NCBI RefSeq assembly: GCF_002563895.1
Contig: NZ_PDJB01000001.1
Location: 665,501 to 729,500, forward strand
DNA: 64,000 nt
Direction of reading: 5' to 3'
Origin: Pseudomonas lurida
GTDB lineage: Bacteria; Pseudomonadota; Gammaproteobacteria; Pseudomonadales; Pseudomonadaceae
The notes under the pieces: generated by a model
The model's database searches: none
The model's input: only the letters and a program-made list of their open reading frames with translations
What the model was told of the DNA's origin: nothing
Position numbers and translations under genes: made by a program
In this document: one piece after another, positions 37,254 through 47,102 of the stretch
Layout of the letters: each line of letters opens with the position of its first letter
Position numbering within the stretch: position 1 is the stretch's first letter

Positions 37254-38639
37254 TCACGCCGAACCTGAGGCAGATTCATGTTGGCCAAAAAAGCGCGACA
37301 GCACCAGGCGGTCCAACGCCCAGACGAGGATCAAGGAAGCGCCCACGAGAGGAAAAATGATCGCCAGTCCGAGCATGACCAGCATGGCGGTTTTCCACTT
37401 CGGCAGGTCATGGCGCAATGGCGGAACACCCAGGCCGCCCTGGGGCCGACGCTTCCACCAGATCACCACGCCGCTGACCGCACTCAGCAGAATCATCAGG
37501 CAGATCAGCAGCACGAGCAGTTGATTGACCCAGCCGAACATCTTGCCTTCGTGCAGCATCACGCCGGTTTCGGTGGCGCGTGCAACGAGGTTGTAGTGCT
37601 CCCAGCGTACATCCGCCAGGACCTTGCCGGTGTACTGGTCCACGTGCAGGGTGGCGTCGTTGCGTGGGTCGTTGGCAAACACCGCAACGGTGAATACACC
37701 CTCTGCGGTGGTGGGGAAGGTGATGCTGTAGCCGGGCTCGACCTTGCGTGCAGTGGCCAGGTCGACCACCTCTTGCAGGCGCACTGCGGGTGCTGCGGGG
37801 GCCGCGTGCATCGCACCGTGATTCATGTGCTCGGCATGGTCGCCAGACATCGGCATTGGCGTGTTTTCCATGGCCCATGGCACCGTCTGCTGGGCAGCGG
37901 TATTGAGCACGCGCGCCTGTTGGTCCGACTGCGGCACCTGGTTCCACATCGCTGCCGGGAACGTGTTCCACAAGTCGGCGTATTGCTTGCCCCAGAAGCC
38001 GGTCCAGGTCATGCCGCTGAGCAGCATCACCAGCAGCAGCGACGCGCCCCAGAAGCCAGTCACCGCATGCATGTCGCGCCAGAACACCCGGCCGCGACTG
38101 CTGAATCTTGGCCATAGAATGCCCGCCGAGAATTTGCCGCGCGGCCACCACAGGTACAGGCCCGACACCACCAGCATCACGCCCCAACCGGCGGCGAGTT
38201 CCACCAGGCGATCGCCGACGGTGCCGATCATCAGCTCCCCATGCAGCGCACGGGCAATGGCCTGCAGGTTGTATTTCGAGTCCTGCTCGCCCAATACCGT
38301 GCCGCGATACGGATCAACGAACACGGTCACTTCGCGCCCGTCGTTGTGCATCACGAACTGCGCGCTACTGGTAGCGTCGGCCGGTGGCAGGTACTTGCTG
38401 ACCGCGGCCTTGGGGTAGGCCGCCTGGGCGCGTTGCAGTTGCTCGTCGGCGCTCAGGGCGTGCTCGGCGGCTTGAACCTTGAGCAGGTCGCCGTACATCA
38501 GCGGGTCGAGCTGGGGTTTGAACAGGTAGATGATACCGGTCAGGGCCAGCAGGACCATGAAAGGGGCGACGAAGAGGCCGGCATAGAAGTGCCAACGCCA
38601 GGCCAGGTTGTAGAAGGACATTTTTTGAGTGGTCATCAT
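37254..38639 (-). CDS. PepSY-domain membrane protein with His/Met-rich periplasmic loop
   Basis: A 461-residue PepSY-TM protein. The first membrane segment carries WRWHFYAGLFVAPFMVLLALTGIIYLF (about residues 14-40); further ones lie near LAAGWGVMLVVSGLYLWWP, GFWGASLLLVMLLSGMTWTGFWG, and LLVLLICLMILLSAVSGVVIWW, then a C-terminal segment. A loop around residues 258-284 is rich in His and Met (MPMSGDHAEHMNHGAMHAAP). Such proteins often sit with TonB receptors and may be ferric/cupric reductases. It follows oprC across a REPIN. The start used is the first of two adjacent ATGs after GGAG. Confidence 0.9.
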   Translation of the reverse strand: MMTTQKMSFYNLAWRWHFYAGLFVAPFMVLLALTGIIYLFKPQLDPLMYGDLLKVQAAEHALSADEQLQRAQAAYPKAAVSKYLPPADATSSAQFVMHNDGREVTVFVDPYRGTVLGEQDSKYNLQAIARALHGELMIGTVGDRLVELAAGWGVMLVVSGLYLWWPRGKFSAGILWPRFSSRGRVFWRDMHAVTGFWGASLLLVMLLSGMTWTGFWGKQYADLWNTFPAAMWNQVPQSDQQARVLNTAAQQTVPWAMENTPMPMSGDHAEHMNHGAMHAAPAAPAVRLQEVVDLATARKVEPGYSITFPTTAEGVFTVAVFANDPRNDATLHVDQYTGKVLADVRWEHYNLVARATETGVMLHEGKMFGWVNQLLVLLICLMILLSAVSGVVIWWKRRPQGGLGVPPLRHDLPKWKTAMLVMLGLAIIFPLVGASLILVWALDRLVLSRFFGQHESASGSA

Positions 38640-38678
38640 TGGGCTCCGCAAGGCTTTGAATTTTTTGTGTGGGTGACG

Positions 38679-38748
38679 CCGCTGTCGCAGGCAAGCCCGC
38701 TCCCACAGGGAGGCAGTTGAACTGTGGGAGCGGGATTGCCCGCGATGC
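38679..38748. repeat. REPIN between oprC and the PepSY gene
   Basis: Inverted pair: gtcgcaggcaagcccgctcc (38684-38703) and ctgtgggagcgggattgccc (38722-38741). Confidence 0.85.
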
Positions 38749-38751
38749 TTT

Positions 38752-40821
38752 TTAGAAGCTCATGTCCACCTTGGTCCAAAGGGTTCGCCCTGGCTCCTTG
38801 ATGGCCTGCGGGTCATTGGCCGGGTAGCCGAAGCCAGCGTTGCCGGCGAGGTTCAGGTGTTCGGCATAGGCCTTGCCGAACAGGTTGTCGACGCCGGTAC
38901 TGACCTTGAAGTGTTTATTGACGCGATACGCCGCATTCAGCGAGAACACGCCAAAACCACCGCTCTTGTCGAAGTCCTTGCCGACCACGTTGCCCTTGTT
39001 CTGGTCGATGCGGTTTTGCGCCGCGACCACACGCCACAAGGCACCGGCACTCCAATTGTCTTCGCTGTAGGTAAGGCCCAGGCGTGCATCCAGCGGCGGC
39101 ATCTGCGGCAAGGCCTTGCCGTCGCTGCTGTTCTTGCCCCAGGCGTAGGCGAGGGTGGCGTCGGCCTTCCAGTTGTGCGTCAGCTTGTACGCCGCGCCCA
39201 ATTCGCCGCCCATGATGCGGGCATCGACGTTACGGGCCTGGGAGGTCGTGCCCATCATGCCGGGCCTGTAGTCGAACAGGATGAAGTCCTGCACCCGGCC
39301 GATGTAGCCGGAGGCCCAGGCTTCAAGGTTCTCGGCTTTGTATTGCGCGCCAAAGTCGAGTTGGGTGGTTTTCTCCGGCTTCACGCCATCGAAGGCATTC
39401 ACCGAGCCGACCGCGCCAGTGTTGGGCGAAAACAGCTCCCAGTAATCCGGGAAACGCTCCGAGTGGCCCAGGCCTGCGTAGAGGGTGGTGGGGCTGTCGG
39501 CCAGGTCGTGCTCATAGCGCATGAAGCCCGAGGGCAAGGTGTCGGCGCGCGTGTCGTCGGCGGTCGGGTTGGCGCGGGTGCTCATGCCCGAGCCGGTGGT
39601 TTGCCGGAAGTCCTTGGCCGAGGCGCGGTCCAGGCGCGCGCCGGTGATCAGGCGGTCGCGGTCGGCGGCGTACCAGGTGAGTTCGCCGAACACGCCGTAG
39701 TTGTGGAAGTTGGCGTCCTTGTTGCGTGGCAGGTCCTTGTAAGTGTCGATGCCCATGCTGCTGCGCTGGCGGTGTTCGTTGGTCTGCGCGTCCAGGCCGC
39801 TGATCAGCTGCACATCGGCCCAGCGCCAAGTGGCCTTGATACGCGCGCCGAGGGTGCGGCGGTCGACGTTGGAGGCCATGGGGCCGGCCATCATCCCGGT
39901 GCCCGAGGGCGTGCGCAGGCTGTAGTTGTCCATCACATGGTCGGCGTAGTTGTAGTAGACCTGGGCCTCGACCTTATCCAGCACCTCGCCGAGGTTGGAC
40001 TTTTCGAAACGCAGGCCCAGGCTTTCGCGCAAAAACTGCGAGCCATCCATGCCGCGCCCGGCGTAACGCGCTTCGCCATCGCCACGGCCAGCGGTGAGTT
40101 CCAGCAAGGTGTCGGCATCGGGGGTGAAGCCGACCGCCACATCACCATTCCACTTGTCGTAGCGCGAGGCGACGGTGTCGTTGTTGCCGTCCTTGTAGTC
40201 ATCGGCATGCGCCTGGTTGCCGATCACCCGCACATAGCCCAGCGGCCCGCCGGCGGCGGCATCGATGACTTTGTCGAAGCGCCCGTTGGAGCCGGCCAGC
40301 ACGCTGGCGTTGACCCGCGTGCCCAGCTCGCCGAACTGCTCCGGCTCACGGTCGAACAGGATGGTGCCGGCCGAAGCGCCAGGGCCCCACAGTACGGTTT
40401 GCGGGCCTTTGATCACGGTGAGTTTGTCGTAGGTTTCCGGCGAGATGTACGAGGTGGGGGCGTCCATACGGCCGGGGCAAGCGCCCAGCATCATGCTGCC
40501 GTTGGTGAGGATGTTCAGGCGTGAGCCGAACATGCCGCGCAGCACCGGGTCGCCATTGGTGCCGCCGTTACGCACCAGGGCGAAGCCGGGGATGGTCTTG
40601 AGGTAATCGCCGCCGTCGCTGGCGGGTACGGGTTGGCGTGGGTCTTTCGGGTTGGTGACCACGGTCAGCGGCGAGCTGGGCGCGATGGCCGTGATCACGG
40701 TGGGGCTGAGCTCGTGCTCGGCATGCTCATCGGCCTGAGCGTGGGGGGCGAGCAACGCGCCGCACAGGGCAGCGAGCACGGGGGTATATCCCAAACGGGT
40801 GTCAGCAGAAAACCTGGACAT
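38752..40821 (-). CDS. oprC: TonB-dependent copper receptor OprC
   Basis: A 689-residue outer-membrane receptor. The signal peptide ends near HAQADEHAEHE. The plug contains FGSRLNILTNGSMMLGACPGRMD; the CxxxM motif (Cys115, Met119) is the copper site of P. aeruginosa OprC. Further plug text (LTVIKGPQTVLWGPGASAGTILFDREPEQF) and the barrel end LWTKVDMSF fit. The ATG at 40821 has GGAA upstream; another ATG at 40833 lacks a site. It brings copper into the periplasm and is usually turned down by copper. Upstream genes on the same strand also deal with copper (DUF2946, PCu(A)C). Confidence 0.95.
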   Translation of the reverse strand: MSRFSADTRLGYTPVLAALCGALLAPHAQADEHAEHELSPTVITAIAPSSPLTVVTNPKDPRQPVPASDGGDYLKTIPGFALVRNGGTNGDPVLRGMFGSRLNILTNGSMMLGACPGRMDAPTSYISPETYDKLTVIKGPQTVLWGPGASAGTILFDREPEQFGELGTRVNASVLAGSNGRFDKVIDAAAGGPLGYVRVIGNQAHADDYKDGNNDTVASRYDKWNGDVAVGFTPDADTLLELTAGRGDGEARYAGRGMDGSQFLRESLGLRFEKSNLGEVLDKVEAQVYYNYADHVMDNYSLRTPSGTGMMAGPMASNVDRRTLGARIKATWRWADVQLISGLDAQTNEHRQRSSMGIDTYKDLPRNKDANFHNYGVFGELTWYAADRDRLITGARLDRASAKDFRQTTGSGMSTRANPTADDTRADTLPSGFMRYEHDLADSPTTLYAGLGHSERFPDYWELFSPNTGAVGSVNAFDGVKPEKTTQLDFGAQYKAENLEAWASGYIGRVQDFILFDYRPGMMGTTSQARNVDARIMGGELGAAYKLTHNWKADATLAYAWGKNSSDGKALPQMPPLDARLGLTYSEDNWSAGALWRVVAAQNRIDQNKGNVVGKDFDKSGGFGVFSLNAAYRVNKHFKVSTGVDNLFGKAYAEHLNLAGNAGFGYPANDPQAIKEPGRTLWTKVDMSF

Positions 40822-40914
40822 GACAAATTCCATCAATCAATCGTAAACAACACGGCCAGCAGCCTGCGGCTGTCTGTCTAAAGTCGGCCGGTGTGAAGTA
40901 ATGGTGTTAAGTGC

Positions 40915-41331
40915 TTACGAGGCGATTGGCGGGGCGCGGCTGCGGGCGCCGGGGAAGATGCTCTGCCGGGCATGGCCCAGGCGCGTGGCGGGGGTGAGGG
41001 CGTTGGCCGGTGGCGGGCTGCTCAGGGTAAACGTTGAAATGCCGCCGGGCAGGGCGGGGCAACTGTAGAGCAGGTCGCAATAGCCGCACTTGGACCAGAG
41101 GGCGTGGTGTTCGTCGGGGGCTTTAGGGTGATGGCCTTCGCCATGGTCGCCAGGCATGTCCATGGACATGCTCATGCTGGCGCCATTGGCCGGCATACCG
41201 GCGTGATGATCCATCGGCATCGCTTGGGAAATCAGCGGACCGATAAAAATCATCAGCATGGCAAACAGGCTGATCCAACTGCCGCGCTTCACGCGGTGGT
41301 GTGGGGATAGCCTGGCGCGAGGGGCGCCCAT
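40915..41331 (-). CDS. DUF2946-family protein with His/Met-rich insert
   Basis: A 138-residue protein with one N-terminal membrane segment or signal (WISLFAMLMIFIGPLISQAMPM). It is followed by a metal-binding-like region rich in Met, His and Asp (MPMDHHAGM, SMSMSMDMPGDHGEGHH, about residues 37-68) and the DUF2946 core with a CGYCDLLYSCP motif. DUF2946 genes usually lie beside copper receptors and PCu(A)C proteins. Role unknown, probably copper binding outside the cytoplasm. It is 93 bases upstream of oprC and 11 bases after the PCu(A)C gene. Confidence 0.85.
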   Translation of the reverse strand: MGAPRARLSPHHRVKRGSWISLFAMLMIFIGPLISQAMPMDHHAGMPANGASMSMSMDMPGDHGEGHHPKAPDEHHALWSKCGYCDLLYSCPALPGGISTFTLSSPPPANALTPATRLGHARQSIFPGARSRAPPIAS

Positions 41332-41342
41332 CTGGAGTCAGT

Positions 41343-41825
41343 CTATTGAGGGTGCTTGTGCTCGTGGCCGGCCATGGGCGGTACTTTCTGTACCGACACT
41401 TCCACCTCGACCTTGCCGGCTTTTTCAAAGGTCAGGGTCAGCGGGAACTGCTTGCCGTCGGCCAACAGGCTGCGGTCCTTGAGGCCCAGCAGCATCACGT
41501 GATACGCCATGGGCGCGAACGTCAGGTCACCCTTGGCCGGCACGGCAACGCTGGGCACTTGTTGCATCTTCATCAAGTCGCCCTGCATCACGTGCTCGTG
41601 CAGTTCGGCCTTGTCCGCCACCGGCGTGTCGACGCCGAGCAGGCGGTCCGACGTTTCACCGGTGTTGTGAATCACGAAATACGCCGCGACGGTGGGCGCG
41701 TTCGGCGGCAGCTCCTGGGACCAGGGGCCACGGATTTCCAGTTCGCCGACCTTGTAGTCGTCGGCATTGGCAGCACTGAACACCGGCAGCAGCAACGCAG
41801 CCAGAAGCAGGGAAGATTTGAGCAT
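41343..41825 (-). CDS. periplasmic copper chaperone PCu(A)C
   Basis: A 160-residue protein with a signal peptide (MLKSSLLLAALLLPVFSAANA). The copper-site pattern H-M-x10-M-x21-H-x-M is visible as HEHVMQGDLMKM and, further on, FAPMAYHVML. The C-terminal tail (AGHEHKHPQ) adds more histidines. PCu(A)C proteins carry Cu(I) to the Cu(A) site of cytochrome oxidase or to other proteins. It lies between two DUF2946 genes in a copper run. Confidence 0.95.
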   Translation of the reverse strand: MLKSSLLLAALLLPVFSAANADDYKVGELEIRGPWSQELPPNAPTVAAYFVIHNTGETSDRLLGVDTPVADKAELHEHVMQGDLMKMQQVPSVAVPAKGDLTFAPMAYHVMLLGLKDRSLLADGKQFPLTLTFEKAGKVEVEVSVQKVPPMAGHEHKHPQ

Positions 41826-41872
41826 GGCAGTTCTCCAGAACGGTTCTAAACACAGTTCACTTGCGAAGAAAA

Positions 41873-42268
41873 TCAGGCCGCTGGAGAGGCGCGGGGGTTA
41901 AGGCTCGGCCATTGCTGGCGCGGAGTGGGTTGCTGGAGCGAAGACAGCGTCAGGTTCTGGAATGCATCGAACCGCGTGACATACAACTGCGGCACATGCC
42001 CCGGCAACGCCACCAGCGGCGCCGAACCCGAGCAGCACCAGCAATGCTGCATGGTGGAGTGATCATCCTGCTGCGGCGCCGGAATTTCCAGCTTGCCCAG
42101 GGCGATGGTCTTAAGACTCGCGCCATTGGACGAGCAGAAACTGCCCCAGAGCAACTGCTGAACCGGGTCCTGGGACGGTTGCATCGCGGTGGCCATCGGC
42201 ATGGCAAAGGCGTTGAACAGCACTGCAAGGCAGGCGATCCAGGCAATTGCAAAGCGTTGACGGGCCAT
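41873..42268 (-). CDS. DUF2946-family protein
   Basis: A 131-residue protein. It begins MARQRFAIAWIACLAVLFNAFAMPMATAM, a signal anchor, and contains the DUF2946 pattern with HCWCCSGSAPLVALP, a Cys cluster that may bind copper. The ATG at 42268 is preferred to a TTG three codons earlier. This is the first gene of the copper run DUF2946-PCu(A)C-DUF2946-oprC-PepSY; the gap to PCu(A)C is 47 bases. Confidence 0.85.
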   Translation of the reverse strand: MARQRFAIAWIACLAVLFNAFAMPMATAMQPSQDPVQQLLWGSFCSSNGASLKTIALGKLEIPAPQQDDHSTMQHCWCCSGSAPLVALPGHVPQLYVTRFDAFQNLTLSSLQQPTPRQQWPSLNPRASPAA

Positions 42269-42362
42269 GGCGGACAATCCGTAGGGTTAAACGATCAGGT
42301 GGGTATTTAGCCTGATCGGGGGGGATAAGTAAAAAGCGGCGGTGTGGTTTGGTGTCGCAGTG

Positions 42363-42448
42363 CTACCAGGTTGCTGTGGCGTGACGCTTGAGACCTAAAG
42401 CTTTCATGACGTTCATGATAGTCGCAAATTCGGGATTGCCAGCGCCTA
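42363..42448 (-). pseudogene. C-terminal relic of a HigA-like addiction-module antidote
   Basis: On the minus strand a frame directly behind cobK reads GNPEFATIMNVMKALGLKRH and ends in a stop at 42363-42365. This is the typical C-terminal end of HTH antidote proteins of the TIGR02684 type (GNPxFATVLKVLKALGLKL). The rest of the gene, with the HTH, is missing; cobK sequence takes its place. No matching toxin gene is seen nearby. Confidence 0.6.
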
Positions 42449-43165
42449 CAGGGATTGCAGTGACTTCAAAAGCGTTTCCATGCGGGTGAACTCCCGGTCG
42501 ACTGGCGCCAACACCGGCCGCTTCAGCACCAGCACCGGCACGCCTCGCTCCCTCGCCACTTCCAGCTTCGGCTCGGTGGCCGTACTGCCGCTGTTCTTGC
42601 TGATCAGCACATCAATCGCGCGCCGTTCAAACAGCTCGCGTTCGGCTTCGATCAAAAACGGTCCACGTGCGCCGATCACTTCGCACCGCTCATTTGCGGG
42701 GTACACATCCAGCGCGCGCAGCGTCCAGAACTGGTCAGCGGGGATTTCATCGAGGTGCTGCAACGGTTCGCGGCCCAACGTGAACAAGGGGCGCTTGAAG
42801 GGTTTCAGGGCTTGGGTCAAGTCGGCCCAATCGTTGACCTCGCGCCAATCATCCCCGGCCTGCGGCTGCCACGCGGGACGCCGCAGTGCCCAGCAAGGAA
42901 TGCCACTCAACTGTGCAGCCTGGGCGGCATTGCGGCTGATCTGTGCGGCGTAGGGGTGGGTCGCGTCGAGGATCAGGCCAATCCCCTCGTTCCGAACAAA
43001 CGCCGCCAAGCCTTCGGCCCCGCCGTAACCGCCGACCCGCACCTGGCACGTGAGGTCGGTAGGCACACGGCCAACCCCGGCCAAACTGTAGATATGCTGC
43101 GGCCCCAAGGTGCGCGCGACGGCCAGCGCTTCGGTCACTCCGCCCAGCAACAGGATGCGTTTCAT
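42446..43165 (-). CDS. cobK: precorrin-6A reductase CobK
   Basis: A 239-residue NADPH-dependent reductase that converts precorrin-6A to dihydroprecorrin-6A (6B) in aerobic cobalamin synthesis. Family features are [18 protein letters not shown] at the N-terminus, [17 protein letters not shown] near residue 60-78 and [28 protein letters not shown] near 188-215. Its start overlaps the cobL stop by 4 bases. A broken antitoxin relic abuts its 3' end. Confidence 0.94.
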   Translation of the reverse strand: MKRILLLGGVTEALAVARTLGPQHIYSLAGVGRVPTDLTCQVRVGGYGGAEGLAAFVRNEGIGLILDATHPYAAQISRNAAQAAQLSGIPCWALRRPAWQPQAGDDWREVNDWADLTQALKPFKRPLFTLGREPLQHLDEIPADQFWTLRALDVYPANERCEVIGARGPFLIEAERELFERRAIDVLISKNSGSTATEPKLEVARERGVPVLVLKRPVLAPVDREFTRMETLLKSLQSL

Positions 43166-44367
43166 AACGGCTTGATCACTTCCAGCAAGGTAATCGGCAA
43201 CGCCTGGCGCCAGGTGTCGAAGTCGCCCAGCGGCTGCGCCTGGGCCACATGGATGCGTGTCAGCTCGCCACCGTATTGGGCACGCCAGTTCATCAGGGTC
43301 ATTTCGCTTTGCAGGGTCACGGCATTGGCGACCAGGCGGCCACCGGGTCGCAGGTGCTGCCAGCAGGTATCGAGCACACCCTCGCGGGTAACGCCGCCGC
43401 CGATGAAGATGGCGTCCGGTGCTTCCAACCCGTGCAACACATCCGGAGCCTTGCCACGGACCAGTTGCAGGCCGGGCACGCCGAGGGCATCGCGGTTATG
43501 TTCGATCAGGCCTTGGCGACCTGCGTCAGCTTCAATTGCCAACGCGCGGCAACTTGGGTGCGCACGCATCCATTCGATGCCGATGGAGCCACTGCCCGCG
43601 CCCACGTCCCACAACAATTCGCCGGGCATCGGCGCGAGGCGGGCGAGTGTCATGGCACGTACATCGCGCTTGGTCAGTTGACCGTCGTGTTTGAAGGCAG
43701 AGTCGGGCAGGCCAGCCAGACGCGACAGACGCAGTGTTTCGCTGGAGGCCAGGCACTCGATGGCGACCAGGTTCAAATCGGCGACCGAGGCGTGTTGCCA
43801 ATCCGCAGCCAGCCCGTCGATGCGCAGTTCATTCGCACCACCCAGGTGTTCAAACACGCTCAACCGGCTGGGCCCAAACCCGGATTCAGCCAACAGCGAG
43901 GCAATCAACGCCGGACTGCGACCATCATTACTCAACACCAGCAATCGCACGCCACTGGCCAGATGCGCATTCAGCGCCGCCAATGGCCGGGCCACCACGG
44001 ATACCGTCATCACCTCCTGCAAAGGCCAGCCCAACCGCGCTGCCGCCAGGGACACCGAGGAAGGTGCCGGCAAAACCAGCAGCTCTTGCGCCGCCACTTG
44101 TCGCGCCAGGCTGGCGCCCACGCCATAGAACATCGGATCGCCGCTGGCCAGCACGCACACCGGCTCCCCGCGTCGCGCCAGTACCGGCTCCAGGGAGAAC
44201 GGGCTCGGCCACAGCTGGCGCTCGCCACGAATACACACCGGCAACAGGTCCAACTGACGCTGACCTCCTATAATCCGAGTGGCACGCAACAGGGCATGCC
44301 GGGCATTCCTGCCCAGCCCCTTGAAGCCGTCTTCACCGATGCCTACAACCGTCAGCCAGGGCGACAT
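43162..44367 (-). CDS. cobL: precorrin-6B C5,15-methyltransferase/decarboxylase CobL
   Basis: A 401-residue fused enzyme, CbiE plus CbiT. The N-terminal half (about 1-205) is a tetrapyrrole methylase ([34 protein letters not shown]). The C-terminal half (about 225-401) is a SAM methyltransferase of Rossmann type ([29 protein letters not shown]) which methylates C15 and removes the acetate at C12. It is the first gene of cobL-cobK, divergent from cobG with 95 bases between. Confidence 0.95.
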   Translation of the reverse strand: MSPWLTVVGIGEDGFKGLGRNARHALLRATRIIGGQRQLDLLPVCIRGERQLWPSPFSLEPVLARRGEPVCVLASGDPMFYGVGASLARQVAAQELLVLPAPSSVSLAAARLGWPLQEVMTVSVVARPLAALNAHLASGVRLLVLSNDGRSPALIASLLAESGFGPSRLSVFEHLGGANELRIDGLAADWQHASVADLNLVAIECLASSETLRLSRLAGLPDSAFKHDGQLTKRDVRAMTLARLAPMPGELLWDVGAGSGSIGIEWMRAHPSCRALAIEADAGRQGLIEHNRDALGVPGLQLVRGKAPDVLHGLEAPDAIFIGGGVTREGVLDTCWQHLRPGGRLVANAVTLQSEMTLMNWRAQYGGELTRIHVAQAQPLGDFDTWRQALPITLLEVIKPL

Positions 44368-44462
44368 ATGGATTCCTTGAACGACATCCGACGGGCAGGC
44401 TTTTCATGCCGCCGGACAAAGCAGGCATAATACCGCGCCTTTACCTGTGAACCGGTAGCCCC

Positions 44463-45752
44463 GTGAACCCAACGCCCGCTGTGAATACCTTGCGCCCCTC
44501 GGCTTGTCCGGGGTTGCTGCGTATCGTCCAGGCGTTGGATGGTGGTATCTGCCGGATCAAATTGGCCGGTGGTTCGATCACCGCCGCGCAAGCCCAAGCG
44601 GTGGCAGATGCCGCCCAGGCCCATGCGGGTGGGGTGATCGAGGCGACCAACCGCGCCAACCTGCAGATTCGCGGGATCGGCGCCGAAGAGAACGCATTGA
44701 TCGCCCTGTTGCTGGCCGCTGACCTCGGGCCCAGCAATGCCGCCGGTGACGATGTACGCAACCTGATGCTCAGCCCCAGCGCCGGCATCGACCCGCAGAT
44801 GCTGTTCGACACCCGCCCGCTGGCCGATGCAATCCTCGCCACCTTGCAAACCCATCCGCGTTTCCAAGAGTTGTCGGCCAAGTTCGCCGTGCAACTGGAT
44901 GGCGGTGAAGCCCTGGCGATGCTTGAACATCATCATGACCTCTGGCTGTCGGCCTTCGTACGCAATGGCGAGACGCTCCTGGCGTTCGGCCTGGCGGGTT
45001 GCCCAGGGTTAGATGCGCCGTTGGCGGCCGTGCCGTTGGAGCAGGGGCATGCGCTGGTGGTGGCGGTGCTGGAGGCGTTCCTTGACCTCGCCACTCCCGA
45101 ACAAACCCGCATGCGTCATCTGCCTGTGGATAACGTGTTGAGCCGCCTGCACCTGGAACTGCTGCCCGTCGACGGCTTCAATCGCCCGCCCAGTGGTGCT
45201 CTGTTGCACCTCGGGACTTATCCACAGTCGCAAAACAATCAGTTCTACGTCGCGGCCATCGCACCCTTGGGTCGCCTGGATTCGACGATGCTCAAGGGCG
45301 CGGCACAACTCGCCAGCCAGTACGGCGACGGCACCTTGCGTTTCACCCCTTGGCAGGGGCTGCTTCTGCCCAACGTCGAAAAGCCTCACGCCGTGACCGA
45401 GCGCCTGGCGCAACTGGGCTTTCTCTGCTCAGTCGACCAGCCCCTGGCACGCATGATCGCCTGCACCGGCTCCAGCGGCTGTGGCAAAGGCCTGGCCGAT
45501 ACCAAGGCCGACGCCCTGCAACTTGCCGCCCTGGACCCAGGCGTCGAGGTGCACCTGTCTGGCTGCCCCCGTTCCTGTGCCGCCGCGCACACAGCACCGG
45601 TCACCCTGTTGGCGGTGAGTCCCGGCCACTACGACCTCTATTTTCGCGATGCCGCCCACCCGGGTTTCGGCCGGCTGCACGCGCGCACTCTTTCCATTGA
45701 AGCGGCGGGCGCCCTGTTGCGCGCTCGTCCACGGAGCTACACCGATGATTGA
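44463..45752 (+). CDS. cobG: precorrin-3B synthase CobG
   Basis: A 429-residue iron-sulfur monooxygenase of the nitrite/sulfite-reductase superfamily that makes precorrin-3B using O2, so the pathway is the aerobic one. The Cys ligands are seen in ACTGSSGCGKG (about residues 332-342) and LSGCPRSCAAAH (about 367-378). The start is a GTG at 44463. The cobH ATG overlaps its end by 8 bases. Genes cobG-H-I-J form one tightly packed operon. Confidence 0.94.
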   Translation: MNPTPAVNTLRPSACPGLLRIVQALDGGICRIKLAGGSITAAQAQAVADAAQAHAGGVIEATNRANLQIRGIGAEENALIALLLAADLGPSNAAGDDVRNLMLSPSAGIDPQMLFDTRPLADAILATLQTHPRFQELSAKFAVQLDGGEALAMLEHHHDLWLSAFVRNGETLLAFGLAGCPGLDAPLAAVPLEQGHALVVAVLEAFLDLATPEQTRMRHLPVDNVLSRLHLELLPVDGFNRPPSGALLHLGTYPQSQNNQFYVAAIAPLGRLDSTMLKGAAQLASQYGDGTLRFTPWQGLLLPNVEKPHAVTERLAQLGFLCSVDQPLARMIACTGSSGCGKGLADTKADALQLAALDPGVEVHLSGCPRSCAAAHTAPVTLLAVSPGHYDLYFRDAAHPGFGRLHARTLSIEAAGALLRARPRSYTDD

Positions 45753-46371
45753 TTACATCCGCGACGGTCAGGAGATCTATCGCAACTCCTTCGCTATTAT
45801 TCGCGCGGAAGCCAAGTTGGACCGCATCCCGGCCGACCTGGAAAAACTCGCGGTGCGCGTGATTCATGCCTGCGGCATGGTCGAGGCCATCGACGGCCTG
45901 CAGTTCTCCGAAGGTGCGGGAAAGGCCGGGCGTGATGCGCTGGCCGCCGGCGCGCCAATTCTGTGCGATGCGCGGATGGTCTCCGAAGGCGTGACCCGCG
46001 CGCGCCTGCCGGCCAACAACGAAGTGATCTGCACCCTGCGCGACGATAGCGTACCGGCGTTGGCGCGTGAGTTGGGCAACACCCGTTCCGCTGCCGCCCT
46101 GGAGCTGTGGCGCCCGCACCTGGAAGGCAGCGTAGTGGTGATCGGCAACGCGCCGACCGCCCTGTTCTACCTGCTGGAAATGCTCGACGCCGGCGCGCCG
46201 AAACCCGCCTTGATCCTCGGTTTTCCGGTTGGGTTCGTAGGCGCTGCCGAATCCAAGGCGATGCTTGCGGCCGATAGCCGTGGCGTGCCGTTCGTGATCA
46301 TGCAAGGCCGCCTGGGCGGCAGCGCCATGGCCGCCGCAGCGGTGAATGCCCTGGCCACGGAGGTCGAATAA
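45745..46371 (+). CDS. cobH: precorrin-8X methylmutase CobH
   Basis: A 208-residue enzyme that moves a methyl group from C11 to C12 and gives hydrogenobyrinate. The start block [23 protein letters not shown] and the catalytic His region RVIHACGM (about residue 36) are typical, as is [17 protein letters not shown]. It overlaps cobG by 8 bases and touches cobI by 1 base. Confidence 0.96.
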   Translation: MIDYIRDGQEIYRNSFAIIRAEAKLDRIPADLEKLAVRVIHACGMVEAIDGLQFSEGAGKAGRDALAAGAPILCDARMVSEGVTRARLPANNEVICTLRDDSVPALARELGNTRSAAALELWRPHLEGSVVVIGNAPTALFYLLEMLDAGAPKPALILGFPVGFVGAAESKAMLAADSRGVPFVIMQGRLGGSAMAAAAVNALATEVE

Positions 46372-47102
46372 TGCAGGCACGCGGACGTCTGATCGGCCTG
46401 GGCGTAGGCCCCGGTGACCCGGAACTGATCACCCTCAAGGCCTTGCGCCTGCTGCGCGAATCGCCGGTGGTGGCGTACTTCGTGGCCAAGGGCAAGAAAG
46501 GCAACGCTTTCGGCATCATTGAAGACCACCTGGTGCCGCAACAGACCCTGATGCCGCTGGTGTACCCGGTGACCACCGAGGTATTGCCGGCCCCGATGTC
46601 CTACGAGCAAGTGATCAGCGATTTCTACGACGCCGCCAGCGTTGACGTCGCAGCGCATCTGGATGCCGGCCGCGATGTGGCGGTGATCTGTGAAGGTGAC
46701 CCGTTCTTCTACGGTTCCTACATGTACCTGCATGACCGCCTGGCTGAGCGCTACGAAGCCCAGGTCATCCCGGGAGTGTGCTCGATGCTTGGCGGCGCCT
46801 CGGTGCTCGGCGCGCCGTTGGTGTATCGCAACCAGAGCCTGTCGGTGCTCTCGGGCGTGCTGCCCCATGAGGACCTGAAGCGCCGCCTGGCTGACGCTGA
46901 TGCGGCGGTGATCATGAAGCTGGGGCGCAACTTCCCGAAAGTGCGCCAGGTGTTGGCAGAACTTGGCTTGGCCGAGCGCGCGCTGTATGTGGAGCGCGCG
47001 ACCATGGCCAACCAGAAGATTGTGCCGCTCGATGAGGTGGAGCCGATGTCCTCACCGTACTTCTCGCTGATCATCGTGCCGGGTGAACGGTGGCAAGGTT
47101 GA
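46371..47102 (+). CDS. cobI: precorrin-2 C20-methyltransferase CobI
   Basis: A 243-residue SAM-dependent tetrapyrrole methylase. N-terminal motif [21 protein letters not shown] and the motif [15 protein letters not shown] are those of CobI/CbiL. It methylates precorrin-2 at C20. Start and stop overlap with cobH and cobJ by single bases (TAATG, TGATG), so the genes are translated together. Confidence 0.96.
   Translation: MQARGRLIGLGVGPGDPELITLKALRLLRESPVVAYFVAKGKKGNAFGIIEDHLVPQQTLMPLVYPVTTEVLPAPMSYEQVISDFYDAASVDVAAHLDAGRDVAVICEGDPFFYGSYMYLHDRLAERYEAQVIPGVCSMLGGASVLGAPLVYRNQSLSVLSGVLPHEDLKRRLADADAAVIMKLGRNFPKVRQVLAELGLAERALYVERATMANQKIVPLDEVEPMSSPYFSLIIVPGERWQG

Noticed and set aside
38857..40524. 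A 555-residue plus-strand open frame
   Set aside because: It lies antisense to oprC, which has a complete signal peptide, plug and barrel. Long antisense frames are common in GC-rich DNA with biased third positions.
44368..44462. Possible cobalamin riboswitch before cobG
   Set aside because: The cobL-cobG gap has only 95 bases, too short for an AdoCbl riboswitch, and no B12-box-like sequence is seen.
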